Counted from the first letter of the stretch, positions 19,728 to 30,809 are shown. The stretch: 64,000 bases of DNA from Streptomyces sp. RKAG290 (GCF_023701695.1 NZ_JAJOZC010000001.1:3285894-3349893); one strand, 5' to 3'. The notes: generated by a model not told the origin, from the sequence alone. Made by a program: numbers and translations.

Positions 19728-20063
19728 GTGGCTCAGCGCGTAGTGGTCACGCTCTCCGACGACATCGACGGGGGAGCAGCAGCGGAAACGGTCACCTTCG
19801 CCCTGGACGGGAAGTCGTACGAGATCGACCTCAATCCGTCCAATGCAAAGAAACTGCGCAAGGCCCTCGCGCCGTACGTGGCAGCCGGCCGTAAGCAGAC
19901 AAATGCCAGTAAGCACGGCAAGGTTCCCGTCTCGTACCGGCACACCTCGCTCGCACCCGATCCGGCGGCCGTGCGCGCCTGGGCCAGGTCTCACCGGATG
20001 GAGGTGCCGGCCCGCGGCCGGATTCCCAAGAAGGTCTACGAGGCGTTCCAAGAAGCCAGTTGA
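19728..20063 (+). CDS. Lsr2-like nucleoid-associated protein (LsrL type)
   Basis: This 111-residue DNA-bridging protein of the Lsr2 family is known to bind AT-rich DNA and silence foreign genes. The N-terminal dimerisation domain is MAQRVVVTLSDDIDGGAAAE followed by VTFALDGKSYEIDLNPSNAK. The C-terminal domain AVRAWARSHRMEVPARGRIP carries the RGR minor-groove hook. Start GTG 19728 follows AGAAAGGA. Its position next to purS matches the second Lsr2 paralogue of Streptomyces, not the main lsr2 gene. Confidence 0.93.
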   Translation: MAQRVVVTLSDDIDGGAAAETVTFALDGKSYEIDLNPSNAKKLRKALAPYVAAGRKQTNASKHGKVPVSYRHTSLAPDPAAVRAWARSHRMEVPARGRIPKKVYEAFQEAS

Positions 20064-20227
20064 GCGGACCGGGCCGACGGACGGGCGTGACGGGCACACC
20101 GGACCGCCCGTCACGGCCCCTCTCGACGACACCCCGTGGGAGCCGACTTGCGCGACACCCCTGCAGGTCGGCTAGAGTCTGGAGCACGCCGAGGGGCAAG
20201 GCCGAAAAGCCGGGCCTCACGCAGCGT

Positions 20228-20299
20228 GCGGGTGTAGTTCAGTAGTAGAACATCCCCCTTCCAGGGGGAAGGCGCAGTGTGCAATTCCTGTCACCCGCT
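20228..20299 (+). tRNA. tRNA-Gly (anticodon TCC)
   Basis: 72 bases; acceptor GCGGGTG with CACCCGC, anticodon loop ctTCCag on stem TCCCC/GGGGA. Discriminator T; CCA is not encoded. A -10-like tagagt lies about 55 bases upstream. Confidence 0.95.
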
Positions 20300-20380
20300 C
20301 TGCATCACTCTTCCTCAACCACTCAAGTGGATCAGGTAGAGTAGTGCTCGCTCCACCGGTGAAAGCCGAGTGGTTGCAAT

Positions 20381-20453
20381 GCGGACGTAGCTCAGTTGGT
20401 AGAGCGCAACCTTGCCAAGGTTGAGGTCGCCAGTTCGAACCTGGTCGTCCGCT
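20381..20453 (+). tRNA. tRNA-Gly (anticodon GCC), copy 1
   Basis: 73 bases; acceptor GCGGACG with CGTCCGC, anticodon loop ttGCCaa. CCA is not encoded. It is identical in sequence to the copy at 24290-24362. A terminator hairpin follows at once. Confidence 0.97.
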
Positions 20454-20460
20454 CTTGATC

Positions 20461-20492
20461 GAAGGCCCCGGTCGATTTCGACCGGGGCCTTC
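20461..20492 (+). terminator. Terminator of the tRNA-Gly pair
   Basis: A perfect 15-bp inverted repeat (GAAGGCCCCGGTCGA and complement) begins 8 bases after the tRNA. Confidence 0.88.
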
Positions 20493-20597
20493 GTCGTATT
20501 CGATTCCGGTCATATCCGCGTCGCTCATGACGTTTGTCATGAGCAGTGATGACAGCGCGCACTGCTCCCGGCCCCGTCCGGCCGGAAGCCTGGAGTC

Positions 20598-21538
20598 ATG
20601 ACCAGCGACGAAGTTTTCCATGGACCGGTGATCGAGGCCGCCGGCGTGCGGCGCAGTTACGCGGGCGGCTTCGAGGCCGTAACGGGTGTCTCCTTCTCCG
20701 TGGCGCGCGGCGAGCTGTTCGCCCTGCTCGGTACGAACGGAGCCGGCAAGACCTCGACCGTCGAGCTGCTGGAGGGCCTGGCCCGTCCCGACGGCGGCAC
20801 GGTACGGGTGCTCGGCCACGACCCCTACGCCGAACGCGCCGCCGTACGCCCCCGGATCGGGGTGATGCTCCAGGAGGGCGGCTTCCCGTCCGACCTGACG
20901 GCCGCCGAGACCGTACGGATGTGGGCGGGCTGCACCAGCGGGGCCCGGCCGACCGCCGAGGCGCTGGATCTGGTGGGGCTCGGGCACCGGGCGGGCGTCC
21001 GGGTCAAACAGCTCTCCGGTGGTGAGCGGCGGCGGCTGGACCTGGCCCTGGCCCTCCTCGGCCGGCCCGAGGTGCTCTTCCTCGACGAGCCGACCACCGG
21101 TCTCGACGCCGAAGGCCGGCGCGACACCTGGGAACTGGTGCGCCGGCTCCAGGAGGGCGGCATCACCGTGCTGCTCACCACGCACTACCTGGAGGAGGCC
21201 GAGGCGCTCGCCGACCGGCTGGCGATCATGCACCGGGGCGGATCGTGACCTCGGGGACCACCGCGGAGGTGACGGCCACCCGCCCGTCCCGGATCCGGTT
21301 CCAGCTGCCCGACGGGACCGCGCCGGCGCAGCTGCCGCTGAGTCTGCGCGCGGCGGCCGACGGCCCGCGGATCGAGATCCGCACCCACCGGCTGCAGGAG
21401 TCGCTGGGCGAACTGCTGCGCTGGGCGGCGGAGTCGGACGTACAGCTGATCGGGCTCGATGCCCGTTCCGCCTCGCTCGAAGAGGCATTCCTCGACATCG
21501 CGAAGTCCGCGACGGAGACCGAGAAGGTGGCTGCGTGA
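20598..21538 (+). pseudogene. ABC transporter ATPase subunit, frame broken by one missing G
   Basis: This is the ATPase of an export-type (DrrA-like) ABC transporter. ATG 20598. Walker A is GTNGAGKT (residues 45-52), signature LSGGERRR, Walker B VLFLDEPTTGLD, H-loop TTHYLEEAE. The first frame stops after IMHRGGS. The expected continuation MHRGRIVTSGTTAEV and a C-terminal domain ending EEAFLDIAKSA lie in the -1 frame to 21538. Four Gs at 21235-21238 instead of five explain the break. Restored length is about 313 residues. The end overlaps the permease start (ATGA). Confidence 0.9.
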
Positions 21539-22350
21539 TGACGACCGCGACAACCCCTGCGCCCATCGGCACGACCGGGACCCGCACCACGACCGTCCGG
21601 GGCCGGCTGACCGCCCTGGGACGGGCCGAGCTGACACTGCTCGCCCGCAACAGGACAGCGGTCTTCGTCGCGCTGCTGATGCCCGCCGCCATGGTCACGG
21701 CCATGAAGTCGACGTTCGAGCAGGTGGATCTCGGCGGCACCGGGCTGACGGTCGCCGGAGCGGCCCTGACCGGCGGCATCGGAACGGTACTGATCCAGGC
21801 CGTCTACATGAATCTGGTCGCCGCCTACGTGGCGCGGCGCGAGGAACTGGTCCTGAAGCGGCTGCGTACCGGCGAGGTCACCGACGGGGAGATCCTGACC
21901 GGAACGGCCCTGCCGTCCGCCGCACTGGCCCTGGCGCAGACCCTGGTGATCGTCGCGGCCGGAACCGCCTTCTTCGGCCTCGGCGCACCCGAGCACCCGG
22001 AGTTGCTCCTCGCGGGTCTGCTGCTGGGCGTGGTCCTGCTGACGGCGCTGGCCGCGGCCACCGCCGTGTTCACCCGCACCGTGCAGACGGCGCAGCTCAC
22101 CACCCTCCCGCTCTTCTTCACCTCGATGATGGGCTCGGGGCTCTTCATACCGCTGGAGATCCTTCCGGACCGGCTGGCGAAGATGTGTGAACTCCTGCCG
22201 CTGACCGGGGTGATGACGCTCGTACGGGCGGGCTGGCTGGGCGGCGTCGACGGCTCTGACCTGCTCGTGGCCGCAGTCACCGGGCTGGTCTGGACGGCGC
22301 TCGGGGTGTTTGCTGTGCAGCGGTGGTTCCGCTGGGATCCGCGACGCTGA
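21538..22350 (+). CDS. ABC-2 type permease
   Basis: This 270-residue membrane component has about six hydrophobic segments (AVFVALLMPAAMVTAM, GIGTVLIQAVYMNLVAAYVA, LLAGLLLGVVLLTALAAATA and others). It starts at ATG 21538, overlapping the ATPase stop. The cytoplasmic YVARREELVLKRLRTGEVTD resembles the coupling helix of ABC-2 exporters. Substrate unknown. The operon continues with a sensor kinase and regulator 20 bases further on, a common pairing for cell-envelope or drug stress. Confidence 0.9.
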   Translation: MTTATTPAPIGTTGTRTTTVRGRLTALGRAELTLLARNRTAVFVALLMPAAMVTAMKSTFEQVDLGGTGLTVAGAALTGGIGTVLIQAVYMNLVAAYVARREELVLKRLRTGEVTDGEILTGTALPSAALALAQTLVIVAAGTAFFGLGAPEHPELLLAGLLLGVVLLTALAAATAVFTRTVQTAQLTTLPLFFTSMMGSGLFIPLEILPDRLAKMCELLPLTGVMTLVRAGWLGGVDGSDLLVAAVTGLVWTALGVFAVQRWFRWDPRR

Positions 22351-22370
22351 GGGATGTGGTTTCCGTGTTG

Positions 22371-23660
22371 ATGCGCGTACGTGGCTGGCGCCGCGGCTGG
22401 CAGGACCACAGCAAGATGGACCGGATCGACCTGTACTCGCGGCTGACCGTGTCGGTGATCCCCTGGATATTCACCCTGTCGTGGCAGCTGGCCCCCTTCA
22501 ACACGGACATCCCGCACCGGCCGCTCCCGCTGGCGCTCGGCTCGGCACTGCTGCTGGTGAGCCTGGCGCAGTGCCTGCTGAGCAACCGCAACGTGAAGGC
22601 GTCGTACGCCCACTACCTCGGAACCTCCGTCTTCCCCCGGCGGCGGATGGTCGCGCCCTCGGCCCTGCTCCTGACGGGACTGGCGCTGCTCGCGACGCTG
22701 GCCGCCGTGGACGGCATCGAGGGCGCGGGACTGCTGATCATGGCCATGAACGCACCGGTGGCGTTCGTGATCACGCAGGTCCTGCTGGTCCCGGCCCGCA
22801 CCTTCCTGATCCAGTCGCTCGCCCTCGCCGCCCTGTCCACCGGCGTACTCGCCGCGGCCGGGGTCCGGGGCGGCATCCTGGCCGGCGTGGTGCCTGCCAC
22901 GCTCTTCGGCTGTCTGCTCGTCCTGATCTCCGTACGGCCGAGTGTCTGGAGCCTGGGCGTGATGTGGCAGGCCGAGGAGGCCCGGGACCTGCAGGCACGG
23001 CTCGCGGTCGCCGAGGAGCGGCTGCGGTTCGGGCGCGACCTGCACGACGTGATGGGCCGGAATCTCGCCGTGATCGCGCTCAAGAGCGAGCTCGCGGTGG
23101 AGCTGGCGCAGCGCGGCAGGCCCCAGGCCGTGGACCAGATGGTCGAGGTGCAGCGGATCGCCCGCGCCTCCCAGCAGGAGGTGCGCGATGTCGTACGGGG
23201 CTACCGGGAGGCCGATCTGAGGACGGAACTTGCCGGGGCCCGAGGCGTGTTGAGGGCGGCCGGCATCGAGTGCGCGGTGCTGGGCGACGGCGGCGGCGAG
23301 CTGCCCGCACCCGTGCAGTCGGCCCTGGGCTGGGTGGTGCGCGAGGCCGCCACCAATGTGCTGCGGCACGGCGATCCGCGACGCTGCACGATCCGGCTGA
23401 CCGCATCGGCGGACGAAGCGGTGCTGCACGTGGAGAATGACGGGGTACCCGCGTCCGCGACCGGCGGGAGCGGCTCCGGTCTGGCCGGACTGCGCGAGCG
23501 GCTCGACGTGCTCGGCGGCTCGCTGGACGCGGGGGCGGCGGGCGACGGGCTGTTCCGGCTGACGGCGAGAATCCCGCTGCCCGGCCCCCGACCGCCCGGG
23601 GCCCTCGGCGACACGGCGCGTACGGCATCCCGTGCCCGCCTTCTGGAGGAGCGACGATGA
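22371..23660 (+). CDS. Sensor histidine kinase, NarL/DesK type (HisKA_3)
   Basis: This 429-residue membrane kinase has five or six N-terminal hydrophobic helices. The dimerisation helix DLHDVMGRNLAVIALKSELA has phospho-acceptor His225. A HATPase_c domain follows (VVREAATNVLRHGDPRRC with the N box, and a glycine box GSGSGLAGLRERLD). Start ATG 22371, with GTG 22365 in frame just upstream. It is linked to the upstream ABC exporter and overlaps the response regulator by 4 bases. It probably senses an envelope or drug signal and controls that exporter. Confidence 0.92.
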   Translation: MRVRGWRRGWQDHSKMDRIDLYSRLTVSVIPWIFTLSWQLAPFNTDIPHRPLPLALGSALLLVSLAQCLLSNRNVKASYAHYLGTSVFPRRRMVAPSALLLTGLALLATLAAVDGIEGAGLLIMAMNAPVAFVITQVLLVPARTFLIQSLALAALSTGVLAAAGVRGGILAGVVPATLFGCLLVLISVRPSVWSLGVMWQAEEARDLQARLAVAEERLRFGRDLHDVMGRNLAVIALKSELAVELAQRGRPQAVDQMVEVQRIARASQQEVRDVVRGYREADLRTELAGARGVLRAAGIECAVLGDGGGELPAPVQSALGWVVREAATNVLRHGDPRRCTIRLTASADEAVLHVENDGVPASATGGSGSGLAGLRERLDVLGGSLDAGAAGDGLFRLTARIPLPGPRPPGALGDTARTASRARLLEERR

Positions 23661-24267
23661 CTGCGGTGCGGGTGCTGCTCGCCGACGACGAGCACCTGAT
23701 CCGGGGCGCGCTGGCCGCCCTGCTCGCGCTGGAGGACGACCTGGTGGTGGTCGCGGAGGCGGCGACCGGTCCCGAGGCGCTCGCCATGGCCCGCGCGCAC
23801 CGCCCCGATGTGGCGGTCCTGGACCTGGAGATGCCGGGGGCGGACGGTGTGAGCGTCGCCACATCCCTGCGGTCCGAACTCCCGGACTGCCGCACCATGA
23901 TCGTGACCAGTCACGGCAGGCCGGGGCATCTGAAGCGGGCACTCTCGGCGGGCGTGCGGGGGTTCGTGCCGAAGACCGTCAGCGCCCGCCAGCTGGCCGT
24001 GATCATCCGTGCCGTGCATGCCGGGAACCGTTATGTGGACCCGGAGTTGGCGGCCGACGCGATTGCCGCCGGGGACTCGCCGCTGACCGTGCGCGAGGCC
24101 GAGGTGCTGGAACTGGCGGCGGACGGGGCACCGGTCGCGGAGATCGCGCAGCGGGCTTCGCTGTCGCAGGGGACCGTACGGAACTACCTGTCCTCCGCGG
24201 CCTCGAAGCTCGGGCGGAGAACCGTCACTCGGCGGTGCGTCTCGCACGCGAGCGGGGTTGGGTATAG
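23657..24267 (+). pseudogene. NarL-family response regulator, frame broken by one missing G
   Basis: The receiver domain has the acidic pair (LLADDEHLIRG), phospho-acceptor Asp56 (VLDLEMPG) and switch residues. The C-terminal LuxR-type HTH is PLTVREAEVLELAADGAPVA followed by EIAQRASLSQGTVRNYLSSA. The printed frame then runs through the downstream tRNA gene. The -1 frame gives the normal ending AENRHSAVRLARERGWV with a stop at 24265-24267. GGG at 24212-24214 should be GGGG. Restored length is about 203 residues. It overlaps the kinase gene (ATGA). Confidence 0.92.
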
Positions 24268-24289
24268 TGGTCCTCGCGCTTCGGCGCTT

Positions 24290-24362
24290 GCGGACGTAGC
24301 TCAGTTGGTAGAGCGCAACCTTGCCAAGGTTGAGGTCGCCAGTTCGAACCTGGTCGTCCGCT
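24290..24362 (+). tRNA. tRNA-Gly (anticodon GCC), copy 2
   Basis: It is identical over all 73 bases to the copy at 20381-20453. A -10-like TATAGT at 24263-24268 overlaps the stop of the response regulator. Confidence 0.97.
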
Positions 24363-24371
24363 CGGTTCAGC

Positions 24372-24405
24372 AAGAAGCCCCCGGCCTTTCGGCCGGGGGC
24401 TTCTT
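24372..24405. terminator. Bidirectional terminator between tRNA-Gly and purC
   Basis: A perfect 15-bp stem (AAGAAGCCCCCGGCC and complement) with a 4-base loop serves the tRNA on the plus strand and purC, whose stop is at 24423, on the minus strand. Confidence 0.9.
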
Positions 24406-24422
24406 CGTGTTCCGGGCGACTG

Positions 24423-25337
24423 CTACTGCCAGGGCATACCGGTGAGGAGTTCGTACGCCTCCAGGTACTTGGCGCGGGTCGCGTCCACGATCTCCTGCGG
24501 CAGCGCGGGCGGCGGCTGTTCGCTCCTGCGGTCCCAGCCGGAGGCCGGCGAGGTCAGCCAGTCGCGCACGAACTGCTTGTCGTACGACGGCTGGGCGTGG
24601 CCGGGCTCCCACTCGGCGGCCGGCCAGAAGCGCGAGGAGTCCGGCGTCAGCACCTCGTCCGCGAGGATCAGTTCCTCGCCGCCGTCGGCGGTGGGCGCGA
24701 ACCCGAACTCGAACTTCGTGTCCGCGAGGATGATCCCGCGCTCGCGCGCGACGTCACGGGCCCGGCCGTATACGTCCAGCGTCGTCCGGCGCAGCTGCGA
24801 AGCGGTCTCGGCACCGACCTGGCGGGCCACTTCCTCGTAGCTCACGTTCTCGTCGTGGTCGCCGACGGCCGCCTTGGTGGCGGGAGTGAAGATCGGCGCG
24901 GGAAGCTCGGAGCCGTCGACGAGGCCCTCGGGAAGGCCGAGACCGCAGACGGTGCGCGAGGCCTCGTACTCGACCAGGCCGGAGCCGGTCAGGTAGCCGC
25001 GGGCGACACACTCGACCGGGACCATCCCCAGCGACTTGCAGATCGTCGTACGACCGGCCCAGTCCGCGGGAGCGCCCGCGGGCAGCTCCGTGGACAGGAC
25101 GTGGTTCGGTACGAGATCGGCGAGCTGGTCGAACCACCACAGCGAGAGCTGCGTCAGGACGCGGCCCTTGTCCGGGATCTCGGTGGGCAGGACCCAGTCG
25201 TACGCGGACATCCGGTCGCTGGCGACCATCACGAGGTCGCCCGCCTCGTTCCGGTACAGGTCGCGGACCTTGCCCGTGTGCAGGTGGGTGAGGCCCGGAA
25301 CCTGCACAGGCTCGGGCTTTTCTACAAATCCGGACAC
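24423..25337 (-). CDS. purC: Phosphoribosylaminoimidazole-succinocarboxamide synthase
   Basis: PurC joins CAIR and aspartate with ATP to make SAICAR. It has 304 residues from GTG 25337 (MSGFVEKPEPVQVPGLTHLH). Family motifs are HTGKVRDLY (glycine loop), ASDRMSAYDW, VECVARGYLTGSG and ILADTKFEFG, the last with metal ligands. It is a single gene with its own terminator. Confidence 0.97.
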   Translation of the reverse strand: MSGFVEKPEPVQVPGLTHLHTGKVRDLYRNEAGDLVMVASDRMSAYDWVLPTEIPDKGRVLTQLSLWWFDQLADLVPNHVLSTELPAGAPADWAGRTTICKSLGMVPVECVARGYLTGSGLVEYEASRTVCGLGLPEGLVDGSELPAPIFTPATKAAVGDHDENVSYEEVARQVGAETASQLRRTTLDVYGRARDVARERGIILADTKFEFGFAPTADGGEELILADEVLTPDSSRFWPAAEWEPGHAQPSYDKQFVRDWLTSPASGWDRRSEQPPPALPQEIVDATRAKYLEAYELLTGMPWQ

Positions 25338-25453
25338 GCTGCCTCCGCGTAGGTTGATCCAGGAGTCGTTCCGATTGTCCCGTATCCGGATGCGGACGGC
25401 AGCGGAGGGGGTGGCCGGTGCGTCCTCGGAGGCGCGCGGGGCCTGGGTGGCTC

Positions 25454-26916
25454 TCAGCCGCGCTTGCAGATGCGGTCGAGGAGATTGGCGGTGGCCCGCT
25501 GGATACGCGGGTCCACATGGCCGGGCCGGTCCAGGGCCGGGGACCAGGCGAAGGTGCCGGAGGCGAAGACGAGCGCGCCGGACGGGGCCTGGTACAGGGA
25601 CGTCTCCTGGTGGCGCGTCACACCCTCGCTGTCCTGGTACGGCGAGTGGGCGAGCAGGATGCGGTTGTCGTGCTCGGGGAGCGTGGTGCGCGGGAAGTAG
25701 CGGTCGGCCTCGCCCGCGACCAGGCCGTCGATCTCGTCGCCCTCGCCCGCGCCGGTCGCGTCCCAGAGCCAGTGCTCGGCGTTGCGCACGACCAGGGGGT
25801 GGGGATCGGGGACCCGGCCCGCGTACTGGATGCCGAGAAGCTGCTGCTCGGCGCGGTCGACCTCGCGCCAGAGCGCCGGTTTCCCCGGGCCGCGGCGCTT
25901 GCGGCAGGTGAGCAGCCGGTCGGCGACGCCGGACGGCGACGGCGCGAGGCTGACCTGCCAGTACATGGTGTTGGCGGAGAGGAAGACCAGGGAGGTGCCG
26001 TTGTCGCGGGCGCGCTCCGTGGTGCGGCGCATGGGCACCGACCAGTACTCGTCGTGGCCGGGGAAGACCAGGCCGCGGTACCGGCTCGGGTCGACCCGGC
26101 CCGCGTGCAGGTCGCGGGTGTCGGCGTAGGCGATGTCGTAGCCGTAGCGCTCGGCCCAGCGGATGAAGTCGTAGGCATGGCCGACGTGCAGCGGCAGGCC
26201 GGCGCCCGCGTAGGGGCGGTCGAAGGAGACGGTGACCGCCGCGTCCTCCTCGCCCAGCAGCCGGCCCTGTTCGTCCCAGGCGTGGTAGAGGCTGGCGCCG
26301 GTGCGGCCGTCCTCCGGGTAGAGGTTGTACGCCTGCCAGGTGATGTCCGGGAGGACCAGCAGCAGGTCGGCCGGGTGGTTGTCACGGACCGTGAACGGGA
26401 TGTGGGAACGGTGGCCGTCGACCGTGGTGAGCACGGCGACGTACGCGCCGACCGACCAGTAGGAGGGGATCTGCAGCCGCCAGGACTGCCACCAGTGGTG
26501 GCAGGAGACCGTGCGGTCGGCGGCGAGGGGAGCCGGCTGGACGATGCCGGAGAGCCGCGGGCTCGTGGTGATCTTGGCGGCGCCGTCGCCCCCGTAGTGA
26601 CCGATGCGGTAGATGTCCACGGAGAACTGCTGGGGCGGGTCCACGGTGATGTGGAAGTCCATCGCCTCACCGGGGGCCGCGGCACCAGTGGAGCTGAAGC
26701 CCTTGATCTGGCGGTGCACGTCGTCCGCGGTGCGGGTACCGCCGCCGGTGGAGCCGCGGGGCAGCGTGGGGTCGGCGTACCAGGGGACGACCTGGCCGGT
26801 GTCGTCGAAATAGTTCTCGCTGCCGCGCAGCCAGGGGAGGGGCCCTGCCCGAAGGGGTCGGTGACGGCGTGCGCGAGGGCACCTGATTCCCAACGACGAA
26901 TATGCTCCGCCCCCAT
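25454..26916 (-). pseudogene. N,N-dimethylformamidase beta-subunit-like protein, frame broken by one missing base
   Basis: This protein of about 487 residues is related to the large subunit of dimethylformamidase and common in Streptomyces, usually of untested function. ATG 26916 follows GGGAGG and begins MGAEHIRRWESGALAHAVTD. The frame changes after PFGQGP, and the body begins LPWLRGSENYFDDTGQVVPW in the other frame. Four Gs at 26839-26842 instead of five account for it. The body contains LLVLPDITWQAYNLYPEDGR and GLVFPGHDEYWSVPMRR, which are characteristic of the family. No signal peptide is evident. It lies between purC and a membrane-protein gene on the same strand. Confidence 0.82.
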
Positions 26917-27030
26917 AACGCTCCCCTCCCTAAGGCCCCGGGACAACAGTGGTGCACCCACTGTCAGTGCCGGTCCCCAGCACATCACATTACGCATGCA
27001 CTCCGTCACCGTTCGTCGCGAATTGACGTG

Positions 27031-27051
27031 AACGGAACCTGAGGTTCCGTT
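27031..27051. repeat. Short perfect inverted repeat
   Basis: AACGGAACC and its complement are separated by TGA. It lies between two minus-strand genes, so it could be a weak terminator for the upstream one or an operator for the downstream one. Confidence 0.5.
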
Positions 27052-27150
27052 TGTTGGTGACTACGCGCTTTGTTGGTGGCTCCAAGCTTTGTTAGTAGCT
27101 GCGCGCTTCGTTGGCGGCTGTGGCTCCGCGCTTCGTCGGTGGCTACCCGC
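27049..27150. repeat. Degenerate tandem repeat downstream of the 27152-28876 gene
   Basis: Four or five imperfect copies of gcgctttgttggtggct (variants with ttcgttggcggct, ttcgtcggtggct) run up to the stop codon of the neighbouring gene. It is AT-richer than its surroundings. No coding function. Confidence 0.75.
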
Positions 27151-27151
27151 T

Positions 27152-28876
27152 TCAGACGAGACGGACGGGTTTGTCGGTACGCACTCCGACCGAGGCCAGC
27201 CAGGAGCGCAGGGGGCCGGCGTCCCCGTCCTCGACGAGACTGAGGACCGGACTGCCGAGATCGGCCCGGCGTTCGCCGTCGACCAGCAGCGCGGGGCCGT
27301 CGAGCCAGTCCAGGCCGGGGGCCGCGCCCGCCGTGTCGACGGCGGCGCAGCAGACCATCGCCGCGACATGATCGGCGAGCAGCTCGGTCCCGGTACGGGG
27401 CGGCTGGAGCGGGAACAGCGGGAGGGGGTCGGGGCCCCAGAGGTCCAGCACATCCCCGCCCGCACCGCCCGGCACCGGCTGCGGGCTCCGGAGCTGGGTC
27501 CGGGCCTCGTCGCGGGCCACCGCGGCGCTGATCCCTGCCGCGAGCTCCTCACCACTGCCGTTGCCCGCGCCGAGATACTCGACGACGCGCGCCAGCGTGG
27601 GAACGCCGGCATCCGCGACGTCACCACCGCCGGTGGCGGACGTGGGCGGCACACCCATGGTGTCCAGAACCTGGTGCAGCCGCGCCGCCTCGGTGCGCCA
27701 CTTCCGGTCGACGACCTCTTCCGGATACTGCTGCCAGTCCACCGGCGCCCAGTCGGGCCCGGTCTCCGCGGGCCCGCCGTGGAAGAGCCGGGCGGCCAGC
27801 AGGGACGCCGCCTCGTCGGCCGCTCCCGGCTCCTCCAGGAGGTCGCAGGCGGGCCGCTCGCCGAGCCGGGAGGTGAATCCGTCGGCCAGCCGGTCACGCC
27901 GGGAGAGCTCGGTGAGCGCGGAGACGACACCGGCGTCGAGCTGGGACGGCCAGCGCCCCATCCGCCAAGCGGGCAGCGCGACCCGGGTGAGCAGCCGGTC
28001 CCAGCCCGCGTAGGCGAGGCCGACCTGCTCCTGGGCGACGATGCGCAGCCCGTAGTCGACCGCCTGCGCGCGGGTGGACGCGGCAGCGGCGACGCCGCGC
28101 TCCATCTCCGTGGCGTGGCTGTGACAGCTGCGCAGCAGCAGCCGGGCGATCCTGCCGACGAAGGCATGCGGCAGCCGCAGAACCTTGCCCACCGGCCCCC
28201 TGGCGGGTGCGGCCGCGTCGGCGACGGCTCCGTCCAGCCCTCGGACGAAGCGCCGGGCCGCGGCTATGTCGGGATGGGCGGAGGGTCCCGTGCCGGCGAC
28301 GACCGGGGCGAGCACCGCACGCAGCTCCGCGACCCGCATCCACCACAGGAACGGCGAACCGATCACCAGCACGGGCGCCGCCTGCGGCCGGCGTCGGCCC
28401 GGACCGTCCGCCGGAGCACCCGGGTCCCGGCGCGCGGCTTCCTTCGCCGCGCGGTCGGCTGCCGGGTGGGTACGGTCCTCCAGCCAGCTGTCGCAGTCGG
28501 GGGTCAGCGCTATGGCCGAGGGCGCGGGCACATCGAGGCGCTCGGCCAGGTCACGGACCAGCCGGTAGAGATCCGGGGCCGCCTTCTCGCTGAGCGGCAC
28601 GGTCGGGCTGACTGCCGGCTTCGCCCGTACCACCGTGATCGCAACGGCTGCCGCAACCAGCAGCACGACGACGGCGCAGGCCGTCACGGCCCAGCGCACC
28701 GCGTCCCAGCCGCCGCCTACGGCGAAACCCTGCGCGCCTGCGGCGAACAGCACGACGGCCACCGCTGCGGGCAGCAGTGCCACTGCCGTCGCCCTGCTGC
28801 GGATGCGCAGCAGCGCAAGAGCCCGGGCGCGCGCAGCCTGCGCACCCAACTCTTCACCTGTACCGGTACCGGACAC
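27152..28876 (-). CDS. Conserved membrane protein, unknown function
   Basis: This 574-residue protein has two N-terminal membrane helices (ATAVALLPAAVAVVLFAA and WAVTACAVVVLLVAAAVAIT) and a long soluble part. That part resembles actinobacterial membrane-anchored proteins with a decayed M48-type peptidase region (APVLVIGSPFLWWMRVAELR), but I see no clear HExxH zinc motif. It lies downstream of purD on the same strand, with 293 bases between. Function unknown. Confidence 0.75.
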   Translation of the reverse strand: MSGTGTGEELGAQAARARALALLRIRSRATAVALLPAAVAVVLFAAGAQGFAVGGGWDAVRWAVTACAVVVLLVAAAVAITVVRAKPAVSPTVPLSEKAAPDLYRLVRDLAERLDVPAPSAIALTPDCDSWLEDRTHPAADRAAKEAARRDPGAPADGPGRRRPQAAPVLVIGSPFLWWMRVAELRAVLAPVVAGTGPSAHPDIAAARRFVRGLDGAVADAAAPARGPVGKVLRLPHAFVGRIARLLLRSCHSHATEMERGVAAAASTRAQAVDYGLRIVAQEQVGLAYAGWDRLLTRVALPAWRMGRWPSQLDAGVVSALTELSRRDRLADGFTSRLGERPACDLLEEPGAADEAASLLAARLFHGGPAETGPDWAPVDWQQYPEEVVDRKWRTEAARLHQVLDTMGVPPTSATGGGDVADAGVPTLARVVEYLGAGNGSGEELAAGISAAVARDEARTQLRSPQPVPGGAGGDVLDLWGPDPLPLFPLQPPRTGTELLADHVAAMVCCAAVDTAGAAPGLDWLDGPALLVDGERRADLGSPVLSLVEDGDAGPLRSWLASVGVRTDKPVRLV

Positions 28877-29169
28877 GGCCGGATGTCACCCCCTCTGCCC
28901 TCGCGACGGTGTTGCTCACTCCCCCACTGTGGCACCCGTCACTGACATCGCAATGCCGGTGGGGCCAAGTGCCGGAATGCTTGCGCCGCACCCTAGTTGG
29001 GGCTTCGGCAGCCGTCATCCGGATGGCTCAGCCGTCACTCGATGGAATGGCTTTGGGCAAAGCTGCTGACGCGCCGCTGCCCATGGGGCAACGGCGCATC
29101 GACGGAGGTCGGACAGCGAGCGGGGCGGTACGGCTCAGGGAGCCGCGCCCTGCTCGACGGCGGTGCGGC

Positions 29170-30420
<1,251 letters not shown>

Positions 30421-30462
30421 GGGGTGCAGCCTATCCGCCGGGGCCCGGCGGTCTTGACGGCC

Positions 30463-30650
30463 GCCGATCCGTGGACACGGTGGGGTGGGGCGGGGGGCAC
30501 TGCGGGCGGTCGGGACGATGGCCTCTGGCGGGCGCCGATCCGTGCGCACCGCGGGAGGGGCGGGGTGTGCTGCGGGCGGTCTGGACGATGGCCTCGACGG
30601 GCGCACATCCGTGGACACCTCGGAAGGGGCGGGCCGGCGGGCCGGGCCTG
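30463..30650. repeat. Three imperfect tandem repeats of about 70 bases
   Basis: Units start at gccgatcc (30463), gccgatcc (30534) and gcacatcc (30603), each followed by gtgnncac, a G-rich tract and (in the first two) tgcgggcggtnnggacgatg. They fill much of the 389-base gap between dnaX (stop) and purD (start). No gene is called here. Long open frames exist only because of the GC bias. Confidence 0.8.
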
Positions 30651-30809
30651 GGCGCGGCGCCATTCTACGGACACCGCCCCGTGAACGGCACGGGGCCACC
30701 GGACCGGCCAGGCCGACGGCAGCGCTGCCTGCGCTGAGCCCGGCAGCCGCATGCACCGCCGAGCGCTGGGCACCGCGGTCCGGCCTGCTCGGCCCACTCG
30801 GCCTGCTCG

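Noticed and set aside
24268..24445. Extension of the response regulator through the tRNA-Gly gene
   Set aside because: It results from a missing G at 24212-24214. The normal LuxR-type ending lies in the other frame and stops before the tRNA.
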